Assembly: GCA_030532065.1 (NCBI GenBank)
Contig: JAUNLW010000001.1
Location: 368,132 to 432,131 of the forward strand
Source: Eubacteriales bacterium
GTDB lineage: Bacteria; Bacillota; Clostridia; Saccharofermentanales; DTU023
Length of the DNA: 64,000 bases
Direction: 5' to 3'
Within the stretch, counting starts at the first letter, position 1, and the number at the start of each line of letters is the position of its first letter. Shown in pieces: positions 6,705 to 14,012 of this stretch. Below the pieces are notes generated by a model. That model had not been told where the DNA came from, did not search any database, and saw only the letters and a program-made list of their open reading frames with translations. Both the position numbers and the translations under genes were made by a program.

Positions 6705-7844
6705 ATGGCTAAGCGAGATAAAAAGCAGCATCAGTTCCCCAGTGAATACAAGCTTTATATTTTCATGCCTCTAATCCTACTTCTAGTATCAGGGGCAATC
6801 ATGTTAGTAGATGGCATCACAAGTGCCAAAACTTTACGTTCTTTAGAAACTTCCACTCAGGCCTCGCAATCTGTTCTAATAGATCCCAGTGTAGAAATCA
6901 TTGAGACAGAAGCCAAGCCCGCTGAGCCGGCTGCGGCTAAGGCGACTTTGCCCAGGACTACAGATAAGCCAGAGGGAAAAGAGTTCCGTGGTGATCCTGC
7001 CTGGCCTACGGCTAAAGAAATGTTTGAATTTTTCAAAAAAACCAATGAGGCCAAGTTTGATCCCAAGCTGCAAATCTCCTGCCTGCGTGTCTTTTTAGAT
7101 GAGCAGGTAGTAGCAGCCTTCAAGGTAGACGCAAATGGCAAAGAACAGCTGGTTCGGGCCTTCCCGTGCTCAAGTGGTTATGTTGCCGGTCACACTCCTT
7201 TAGGCAAATACACCATGGGATTGCAAACTGAAGAAGCCTGGCTTTTCGATAATTCCTTGGCTCAGTATGGTGGCCAGATAACGGGTAATATTCTCTTTCA
7301 TTCCTTGCCTTCCTACGATGGCAGCCTCAATTCCGGCCTTAAACTTACTGACCTCAATTCCATGGGTTATGCGGCTTCTCACGGTTGTGTACGTCTTTTC
7401 TGTGTAGATGCCAAGTGGATCTACACCTATTGTCCAGTTGGCACGCCCATTGAAGTTTTACAAAACCGAGGCAAGACCTACGACTTTGTACCGAAGAAAG
7501 TTAACTATTTGCGCTTGAAGGCGGGCGCTCCCAAGTGGGATCCCAGTGACCCTGACCCCCATAATCCATACCATGATCTAACTGTCTTGGAAAAATGGGT
7601 TGTCCGAGAACCCTGGAAGCAAAATTATCAAGTATTGCCGCCAGTATGGCCGTCCTGGGTAATTGACTCACCTGCTCCTGGCGAGCCGGTCACTACTGAA
7701 AAGCAGGGAAGACCCGTCACGGAGCCAGAAACAACGATAGTAGAGAGCACCGGCATTTACGCTCCTACCGCAGCTCCAACAGAGCCGGAAGCACAAGTCA
7801 GCGCGCCCTTATATGCTCCGACTGCTCCTCAAGGAACAGAATAG
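6705..7844 (+). CDS. L,D-transpeptidase (YkuD family), membrane anchored
   Basis: A 379-residue cell-wall enzyme of the YkuD fold, which forms 3-3 peptide cross-links or attaches groups to the diaminopimelate residue. It has one N-terminal membrane segment (about 15-38) and an Ala/Pro/Glu-rich linker (about 60-100). The catalytic domain (about 122-253) has HTPLGKYTMG, His199 and the active-site motif ASHGCVRL with Cys228. A Pro/Thr/Glu-rich tail follows, in which YAPTA occurs twice. After the domain there is WDPSDPDPHNPY, a motif shared with the next gene (WDPTNDNPANPY), so the two are paralogues. AAAGGAG lies 8 bases before the ATG. The long disordered tail could span the wall. Confidence 0.92.
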   Translation: MAKRDKKQHQFPSEYKLYIFMPLILLLVSGAIMLVDGITSAKTLRSLETSTQASQSVLIDPSVEIIETEAKPAEPAAAKATLPRTTDKPEGKEFRGDPAWPTAKEMFEFFKKTNEAKFDPKLQISCLRVFLDEQVVAAFKVDANGKEQLVRAFPCSSGYVAGHTPLGKYTMGLQTEEAWLFDNSLAQYGGQITGNILFHSLPSYDGSLNSGLKLTDLNSMGYAASHGCVRLFCVDAKWIYTYCPVGTPIEVLQNRGKTYDFVPKKVNYLRLKAGAPKWDPSDPDPHNPYHDLTVLEKWVVREPWKQNYQVLPPVWPSWVIDSPAPGEPVTTEKQGRPVTEPETTIVESTGIYAPTAAPTEPEAQVSAPLYAPTAPQGTE

Positions 7845-7863
7845 GAGAAACAATTTAGGTAAT

Positions 7864-8727
7864 ATGCGACACGATAAAATTACGCGTATCCTCAGCGGCA
7901 TAGCTCTGACCCTTATAGCGATTACCTTACTGGTTTATATTTTTCATAGCAAGAACCAGGGAGCGGAAACCTTAGTCGATGAAGGAAAGCAAACAGAAAA
8001 GCAAGACCTGGCTGTGGAGGGACAGGAAAAGCCTACAGAGGAAATAGCAAAAGTCAGTGAAACCACAGCGGCCCCAGAAACAGAAAAACTCTCGATCTGG
8101 CCGCCACGCCCCCAAGGTGAGACTGACCTTGAGCGAATTAAACGTCTTATGCAACCTCTTGAGCCGGGTGAAGCAGGAGCGAATTACCTGATAAGGGTCT
8201 TTAAAGATCGACAAATGGTGGTAGTTTACAGCGATCCAGATCATGACCAGAGTTTCTCGAAGCTGGAACACGCTTTTGCCTGCTCGTCAGCGATTGAGCC
8301 TTATGACACACCGTCCGGAGATCATCAGTTGGGACTCAAGCTCTTATCCGGTTATATGTTGGATGGATCTTACTGTAAGTATTGCTCAGAATTTAAAACA
8401 ACTTACTATTTCCATGCGCCGCCTTCTTACGGCGATGTGGAGGAAGCAGGAGTAAATTGGCAGGACTATAACTCTCTGGGAAAAGAAGCTTCACACGGAT
8501 GTATCCGTCTTACCACCCGTGACGCCAAGTGGATCTTTGAGAACTGCGGCGAGAATACCAAGGTGGAAATATTGGATAGCAGCGAAGGTTATGGCGGCTT
8601 GCCGGATCAGATAGACCGGCTCATGATGCAGGAAGGAGAGCCCAGCTGGGATCCTACAAACGATAACCCGGCTAATCCTTATCTACAGGACCCCGCCCGA
8701 CTTTTATCCTATAACAAAACTAATTAA
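7864..8727 (+). CDS. L,D-transpeptidase (YkuD family), paralogue of the preceding gene
   Basis: A 287-residue protein. It has one N-terminal membrane segment (about 10-27), an acidic linker (about 30-80) and a YkuD domain with the motif ASHGCIRL (Cys213). Like its neighbour it ends with a W-D-P...N-P-Y motif, and the pair lies in tandem 19 bases apart, so a duplication followed by divergence is likely. The frame is open upstream to 7813 inside the previous gene. The ATG at 7864 is chosen because the hydrophobic anchor starts right after it and TTTAGG precedes it. A Cys pair (CKYC) near 171-174 is absent from the first copy. Confidence 0.9.
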   Translation: MRHDKITRILSGIALTLIAITLLVYIFHSKNQGAETLVDEGKQTEKQDLAVEGQEKPTEEIAKVSETTAAPETEKLSIWPPRPQGETDLERIKRLMQPLEPGEAGANYLIRVFKDRQMVVVYSDPDHDQSFSKLEHAFACSSAIEPYDTPSGDHQLGLKLLSGYMLDGSYCKYCSEFKTTYYFHAPPSYGDVEEAGVNWQDYNSLGKEASHGCIRLTTRDAKWIFENCGENTKVEILDSSEGYGGLPDQIDRLMMQEGEPSWDPTNDNPANPYLQDPARLLSYNKTN

Positions 8728-8811
8728 CTCCGGCTTGCCTGGCGGGATTACATCTGCTAGGCTAACCCGGTTAGAAATAATACTTAATTTTCTGAATCAA
8801 GGAGATACGAG

Positions 8812-10053
8812 ATGAGAGGAAATTTACTGTATGGCCAATCAGGCGGACCAACAGCCGTGATCAACTCAACTGCGGCCGGCGTTTTTTTAGAAGGCCTGGC
8901 GCAAACAGAAGCTATTGATCGCGTATATGGCGCCCATCATGGTATCGTAGGCATACTGGAAGATGATTTGTTCGACCTTACGGAAGAAGACCGCAGGGAA
9001 CTACTCTTGCTCAAGCAAACTCCTTCTTCAGTCTTGGGTTCCTGCCGCTATAAGCTGGCTGACCCCGAAGTAGACGAGACGGATTATGCTCGTATCTTGG
9101 AGATCTTCCGCAAGTACAATATCCGTTACTTCTTCTATAACGGCGGCAATGACTCTATGGATACCTGCCAGAAGATTTCCGCCTATCTAGTTGCTAAGCA
9201 ATATGAGTGCAAGGTAATTGGTTTACCCAAGACTATTGATAACGATTTAGTTGGTACCGACCACAGCCCCGGCTATGGTTCCGCCGCCCGCTATATTGCG
9301 ACTACTCTCATGGAGATCCACCAGGATGCTACTGTTTATGAGAGAGGACAGATCACGGTCGTGGAGATTATGGGCAGGAACGCTGGCTGGCTGACTGCTG
9401 CCGCCAGCTTGGCCCAACTCAAATGCTGTGGACCGGACTTACTCTTTCTGCCGGAAAAACCTTTTAACCTGGACCAGGTCATAGAAACTTGCCGCCAGGC
9501 TTACGCAGAGAAACATAATTTGATCATTGCCTTGTCTGAGGGAGTAAAGACTGAGGAAGGCAAGTTCCTGCCGGAATTAGAAGCGGACCTGGCTACAGAT
9601 GCTTTTGGCCATAAACAAATGGGCGGTGCCGCTCAGGCTTTGGTAGATATCCTGCAACAACATATACCGACTAAGTATCGTTATATCGAGCTTTCGCTGA
9701 TGCAGCGCTGCTCGGCCCACTTAGCTTCGAGACAGGATGTGGACGAAGCCTTCCTTTTGGGCTCCAGCGCGGTGCAGGCGGCAATTGCCGGCACCAGTGA
9801 TGTCATGGTGGCTTTAAAGCGACCTGAGCAAGGAATTTACAGGCCGGAGATTTGTCTGGTACCCTTGCGAGAAGTGGCTAATTACGAAAAAGCGATACCG
9901 CTGGACTGGATCAAGCCAGATCACACCGGTATGACGCAGGAGTTCTACGACTATGCCTTGCCTCTGATCAATGGCCGCCCGGATCTGGTACTTGACGAAG
10001 ACGGTTTGCCCCGCTTCGCTCATCTGCGCTTAAAGCCGGTGAGCGAGAAATAA
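8812..10053 (+). CDS. pfp: Pyrophosphate-dependent 6-phosphofructokinase
   Basis: A 413-residue PFK-family enzyme interconverting fructose 6-phosphate and fructose 1,6-bisphosphate. Phosphoryl-donor residues point to pyrophosphate: GGNDS (111-115) places Asp114 where ATP-PFKs have Gly, and PKTIDND (139-145) has Lys140 where ATP enzymes have Gly. Known PPi enzymes carry this Asp/Lys pair, and the reaction is then reversible. The substrate-binding MGRNAGWL is present. The residue before Asp114 is Asn rather than the more usual Asp, a variation within the family as far as I recall. AAGGAG precedes the ATG. It appears to be transcribed alone or with the next gene, 25 bases downstream. Confidence 0.92.
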   Translation: MRGNLLYGQSGGPTAVINSTAAGVFLEGLAQTEAIDRVYGAHHGIVGILEDDLFDLTEEDRRELLLLKQTPSSVLGSCRYKLADPEVDETDYARILEIFRKYNIRYFFYNGGNDSMDTCQKISAYLVAKQYECKVIGLPKTIDNDLVGTDHSPGYGSAARYIATTLMEIHQDATVYERGQITVVEIMGRNAGWLTAAASLAQLKCCGPDLLFLPEKPFNLDQVIETCRQAYAEKHNLIIALSEGVKTEEGKFLPELEADLATDAFGHKQMGGAAQALVDILQQHIPTKYRYIELSLMQRCSAHLASRQDVDEAFLLGSSAVQAAIAGTSDVMVALKRPEQGIYRPEICLVPLREVANYEKAIPLDWIKPDHTGMTQEFYDYALPLINGRPDLVLDEDGLPRFAHLRLKPVSEK

Positions 10054-10078
10054 GTCGTTTCGGCATAAACAAAGAGCT

Positions 10079-11542
10079 ATGTTGCGCGCAATTTTAACAA
10101 GTCATATATCGCAAGCTGACCAGGAAATGCTCAGTGTGCTTATCAACGACAGTTTGATGGGCAAACTGGCCGATGATGAAGCCCTAAACCGGGTAGTGAC
10201 CGGCAACCGTGAAGTCCATCTGATGGCTGATTTCTATTCTTCGGTCGATGATCGCTCAGAACGCCAGTACATCAAGGAGCAGGCAAGACTCCTGCAGCTG
10301 GTCTTTTCTGACCTGCAAACGCTGGGCTTATCGGCGCTGCCGTATGTGATAGATAAGTATCAGCCTGCAGCAGCATCACTCTTGATTGCTTCGGCAGAAT
10401 TGGTCCTCATCTGGCATGACCGTCAAAGAGGCGCCTATCTCTTAAGGAATGGCCGCCTGTTCAGGTTGCAGCCTACTCAAAGACCACAAGATCTATGGGC
10501 TGAGGACTGGATGCTCTACGGTGATTTCTATGCCTTCATTCCACAGGAAAATGATCTGTTTATGTTCCTCGCGCCGGAATTTATGGATCGTTTTAAGCCT
10601 GATCAGTTGGAAGAGATTTTTACCTCGCAAAATCAAATGTTCTCAGTTATGGCCAAGCTTAAAGAACTGGGACAAACCTACGGCTATGACCTGGATCACT
10701 CCTGGTTTGCCTTCCAGTTCCAAAGACTGGAAGTAAATCGCATCTACAAGGGCCATATTGAAGAGAACCTCAGCGAGGAAGTGCGCCGGATTGCCCGTAG
10801 CGAGGCCTTTACCAAATCTGTTTTACCTTCTAGGGTGATGCGGGTAAGTCAAGGCCAGAATCTTGTCGAGCTTGATCCCAGTGGCTACAGACCACGCCCA
10901 GTAGAGTCGCCCGCTGATCCCGAACAAGTAGAAAAACCACAGTTGGGAGATTGGCAGCGTTCCCGCCAAACAGAGCAACAGATCAATGTTATTGATGAAG
11001 AGGCGCGTCAGACCCAAAAGCGTAACTGGGAAGCTTACGCTGCTAAGGAAAAACCTTTAGATACTTATTTTGAAAAGGCACGCGAGTTTCAGATTGAGCC
11101 ACTGAAGGATAAGATCAGAGGACGGATCTGGCGCTTTTTCCATCTTTGGCCGGATCAACCTTTCTTCTCTAAATTCTTTGCCTCCTGCGTTTGTGTCTTG
11201 CTGGTGTTGCTCCTGGCTTTAGGCTTCAAGGGACTGCTTTACCGCAATGACCACACTACGCCGTTGGAGGTCGAGACGACTCCTACCACGCAAGAACAGG
11301 TGGTAGATAATGTGCTAGCCATACCACCTGCAGAAACCAACCTGGAGAAGGTCATCATTGTTAAGGTGAATAACCTGCAGATCCGTCAGGCTCAGGATTC
11401 TTCTTCCGCGCTCATGGCCAGCGTTAAACGAGGAGAGAGCTTAACTCAGCTTGCTCCGGAAGATGGCGGCTGGATCTACGTGCGCAACGAAGAGGGTATT
11501 GAAGGCTATGTCTATGCAGATTATCTCCTGCCACCTGAATAG
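10079..11542 (+). CDS. Membrane protein with degenerate PP2C-like region and extracellular SH3 domain
   Basis: A 487-residue protein, not assigned to a named gene. Residues about 95-210 resemble the second half of a PP2C-type Ser/Thr phosphatase: RGAYLLRNGRLFRL matches the GDSRAYLxRxG strand pair, and ENDLFMFLAPEFMD matches the GDxLLLCSDGLxD segment. The metal-binding Asp residues are not conserved, so catalysis is doubtful. A charged linker (260-350) precedes one transmembrane helix (about 363-388). A C-terminal bacterial SH3 domain (about 425-487, VNNLQIRQAQ...GWIYVRNEEGIEGYVYADYL) would be outside and could bind wall peptides. It could report wall state to a cytoplasmic pseudo-phosphatase; this is inference. 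The ribosome binding site is weak (AAAGAG). Confidence 0.7.
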   Translation: MLRAILTSHISQADQEMLSVLINDSLMGKLADDEALNRVVTGNREVHLMADFYSSVDDRSERQYIKEQARLLQLVFSDLQTLGLSALPYVIDKYQPAAASLLIASAELVLIWHDRQRGAYLLRNGRLFRLQPTQRPQDLWAEDWMLYGDFYAFIPQENDLFMFLAPEFMDRFKPDQLEEIFTSQNQMFSVMAKLKELGQTYGYDLDHSWFAFQFQRLEVNRIYKGHIEENLSEEVRRIARSEAFTKSVLPSRVMRVSQGQNLVELDPSGYRPRPVESPADPEQVEKPQLGDWQRSRQTEQQINVIDEEARQTQKRNWEAYAAKEKPLDTYFEKAREFQIEPLKDKIRGRIWRFFHLWPDQPFFSKFFASCVCVLLVLLLALGFKGLLYRNDHTTPLEVETTPTTQEQVVDNVLAIPPAETNLEKVIIVKVNNLQIRQAQDSSSALMASVKRGESLTQLAPEDGGWIYVRNEEGIEGYVYADYLLPPE

Positions 11543-11635
11543 TAAGTACTTTTGTTGCTTGCCTGCTGTCTTTGCTGCTCTAAAAAGACTGGACAAAGTC
11601 AGCTGGCATAAGGTATAGTAGGCGAGCACTTTAAT

Positions 11636-11664
11636 TTGACAGCCATAAGGGCTGGGCCTATAAT
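11636..11664 (+). promoter_or_regulatory. Consensus promoter of the Gly-Arg tRNA pair
   Basis: Perfect TTGACA (11636-11641), 17-base spacer, perfect TATAAT (11659-11664), about 30 bases before tRNA-Gly. Confidence 0.93.
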
Positions 11665-11693
11665 CTAGTAATTGATTAGCAGCTAACTCTTAT

Positions 11694-11767
11694 GCGGGTG
11701 TAGTTCAATGGCAGAACATCAGCCTTCCAAGCTGACTATGAGGGTTCGATTCCCTTCACCCGCTCCA
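11694..11767 (+). tRNA. tRNA-Gly (TCC)
   Basis: Acceptor GCGGGTG/CACCCGC, anticodon arm TCAGC-CTTCCAA-GCTGA giving TCC, encoded CCA. Confidence 0.97.
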
Positions 11768-11775
11768 TTTGCTAC

Positions 11776-11852
11776 GGGTGCGTAGCTCAGCTGGATAGAG
11801 CAACGGCCTTCTAAGCCGTAGGCCGGAGGTTCGAATCCTCTCGCACTCACCA
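11776..11852 (+). tRNA. tRNA-Arg (TCT)
   Basis: Acceptor GGGTGCG/CGCACTC, anticodon arm ACGGC-CTTCTAA-GCCGT giving TCT (reads AGA/AGG), encoded CCA. Confidence 0.97.
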
Positions 11853-11854
11853 TA

Positions 11855-11893
11855 AGCCTTGAAACGCTCGTGCTTTCAGGGCTTTTGCTTTTC
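11855..11893 (+). terminator. Terminator of the Gly-Arg tRNA pair
   Basis: 10-bp stem AGCCTTGAAA / TTTCAGGGCT with one wobble pair, loop of 9, followed by TTTGCTTTTCT. It starts three bases after the tRNA CCA. Confidence 0.85.
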
Positions 11894-12003
11894 TGGCCCA
11901 TGTAAGAGTAGATAGCCCATTCGGCCCTGCCAGGCGTTTAATTTTACTGTAACAGAGCTCAGTTAAACTCTAGTTGACCAACCGGGTCTACGAAAGGATC
12001 GGC

Positions 12004-13995
12004 ATGCCCAAGAACAAAAAATACGACAATGAGAGTATCAGCGCGCTTAAAGGAGCGGATCGCGTACGTCTGCGTCCCAGTGTTATTTTTGGCTCGGATG
12101 ATCTGAATGGATGCAAGCATTCCTTCTTTGAGATCCTCTCCAATTCTATTGATGAGGCGCGTGAAGGCTACGGTAGCGTGATTACCGTAACGCGTTTCGC
12201 GGATAATTCTTTGGAAGTGATCGATGAAGGCAGAGGTATACCGCTGGATTACAACCCTAAAGAAGAGCGTTACAACTGGGAGTTGGTCTATTGCGAGCTT
12301 TATGCCGGTGGTAAGTACAATAATCTGGAAAGTGGCAATTACCAGTACAGCCTGGGCCTGAACGGATTAGGCGCCTGCGCCACGCAGTACGCTTCGGAGT
12401 ATTTTGAGGTTTCGGTTTACCGAGATGGATTTCACTATGAGCTGTCCTTTGAGAAGGGCAAAAATATAGGTGGTTTAAAGAAAACAGCTTATAAGGGATC
12501 CAAGAGAGGCAGCCGTCAGAAATGGCGTCCGGATCGGGATGTATTTACAGAAATTATTATCCCTTTGGACTATTTCAAGCAGGTTTTACGCCAACAGGCC
12601 ATTATCAATGCAGGTATTCGTTTCCACTTGATCGATGAAGCGTCTGGCGAAAGCTGGGACTTTGTCTATCCAGAGGGCATCAAAGGCCATGTGGAAGAAC
12701 TTCTGGGAACGACCGGCCTGACTGAACCTTATTATTTTACTGGTGAGGGCAGAGGACGTGACCGTAAAGACAAAGAAGATTACCAGGTCAAAGCCGAGAT
12801 CTGCTTTGCTTTTTCCAACGATAATCCTGGTATTGAGTACTATCACAATTCCAGCTGGTTGGAGTACGGTGGCTCACCCGACCGCGCTGCCCGCTCTGCT
12901 TTTGTGGCGGTTCTGGATAGCCTTGCTAAAGAACAAAATCGTTACCAGGCAGAAGAGAGTAAAATCTCTTTCCGAGACATTGAGGATAGTCTGATTCTGG
13001 TGATTTCTTCTTTCTCCAGCTTTTCGTCTTACGAAAATCAGACTAAAAAAGCCATAAACAATCGCTACATCCAGGCTTTCCTTAGTGATCTGATTCGCGA
13101 GAACTTCCATGTTTGGGTGATTGAGCACCAGAAGGAAGCTCTGATAATACTGGACCAGGTACTGGTCAATAAGCGCAGTCGGGAACGGGCTGAGTCGCAG
13201 CGCCGGAATCTTAAGAAAAAACTCAGCGGTCAGATCGATAATATTTATAACCGGGTAGACAATTTTGTAGACTGCCGCAGTAAAGACGTAAATCGCCGTG
13301 AGTTATACATCGTAGAGGGTAACTCGGCTTTAGGCTCAGTAAAGATGGCCCGTAACGCAGAATTCCAGGCGGTCATCCCGCTGCGTGGTAAAATTTTAAA
13401 CTGCCTCAAAGCTTCCTATACTCAGATCTTCAAAAATGACATTATCATGGATCTCATCAAGCTGCTGGGCTGTGGTATCCACCTGGAAGGTCACAGCAAA
13501 CTCAAGGATGTACCGGACTTCAATATCGATAACTTGCGCTGGGATAAGATCATCATCTGCACCGACGCTGACGTGGATGGCTTCCAGATCCGTACGTTGA
13601 TACTGGCCATGTTCTACCGCTTGACGCCTCAGCTGATCGAAGAAGGTAAAATCCATATTGTAGAATCGCCTCTGTTTGAAATCAGTCATCAAGCAGGCAA
13701 AGATCAGAAAACTTACTTTGCCTATTCCGATAGAGAGAAGAACGGTCTGTTGGATAAGTTGAAGACCGGAAAGGTGCATGTACAGCGTTCTAAAGGTCTG
13801 GGCGAGAACGAGCCGGAAATGATGTGGATTACTACGATGAATCCTGATACCAGGCGACTTTACCAGGTCTATCCTGAAGATGCCGACAGTACCTTTGAGA
13901 TGTTTGATATTCTCCTGGGTAATAACCTGGAAGGACGTAAAGCCTATATTTCTGAGCATGGTCACCGCTATATGGATATGCTGGATGTGGTCTAG
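12004..13995 (+). CDS. Type IIA topoisomerase ATPase/TOPRIM subunit, divergent GyrB/ParE type
   Basis: A 663-residue B subunit. It has a GHKL ATPase domain (SNSIDEAREG, VIDEGRGIPL, LGLNGLGACATQ), a transducer domain and a TOPRIM domain with VEGNSALGS (Glu438-Gly444) and TDADVDGFQIR (Asp521, Asp523, Asp525). Classical GyrB/ParE has EGDSAGG and TDADVDGAHIR, so the Asp after EG is replaced by Asn and the second Gly by Leu. The protein belongs to a divergent branch. An upstream TTG (11974) also opens the frame, but the ATG at 12004 has AAAGGA before it. The A subunit follows 17 bases downstream, so the two form one enzyme, probably a topoisomerase IV-like decatenase; this needs biochemical proof. 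Confidence 0.88.
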   Translation: MPKNKKYDNESISALKGADRVRLRPSVIFGSDDLNGCKHSFFEILSNSIDEAREGYGSVITVTRFADNSLEVIDEGRGIPLDYNPKEERYNWELVYCELYAGGKYNNLESGNYQYSLGLNGLGACATQYASEYFEVSVYRDGFHYELSFEKGKNIGGLKKTAYKGSKRGSRQKWRPDRDVFTEIIIPLDYFKQVLRQQAIINAGIRFHLIDEASGESWDFVYPEGIKGHVEELLGTTGLTEPYYFTGEGRGRDRKDKEDYQVKAEICFAFSNDNPGIEYYHNSSWLEYGGSPDRAARSAFVAVLDSLAKEQNRYQAEESKISFRDIEDSLILVISSFSSFSSYENQTKKAINNRYIQAFLSDLIRENFHVWVIEHQKEALIILDQVLVNKRSRERAESQRRNLKKKLSGQIDNIYNRVDNFVDCRSKDVNRRELYIVEGNSALGSVKMARNAEFQAVIPLRGKILNCLKASYTQIFKNDIIMDLIKLLGCGIHLEGHSKLKDVPDFNIDNLRWDKIIICTDADVDGFQIRTLILAMFYRLTPQLIEEGKIHIVESPLFEISHQAGKDQKTYFAYSDREKNGLLDKLKTGKVHVQRSKGLGENEPEMMWITTMNPDTRRLYQVYPEDADSTFEMFDILLGNNLEGRKAYISEHGHRYMDMLDVV

Positions 13996-14012
13996 AAAGA
14001 GAACAAGAAAAC

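Noticed and set aside
8728-8811. TTGCCT-17-TAGGCT as a promoter for the phosphofructokinase gene
   Set aside because: The -10 box departs from consensus at half its positions; too weak to list as a feature.
13396-13965. 189-codon minus-strand open frame inside the topoisomerase B subunit
   Set aside because: Lies wholly opposite the conserved TOPRIM region, with no family features.
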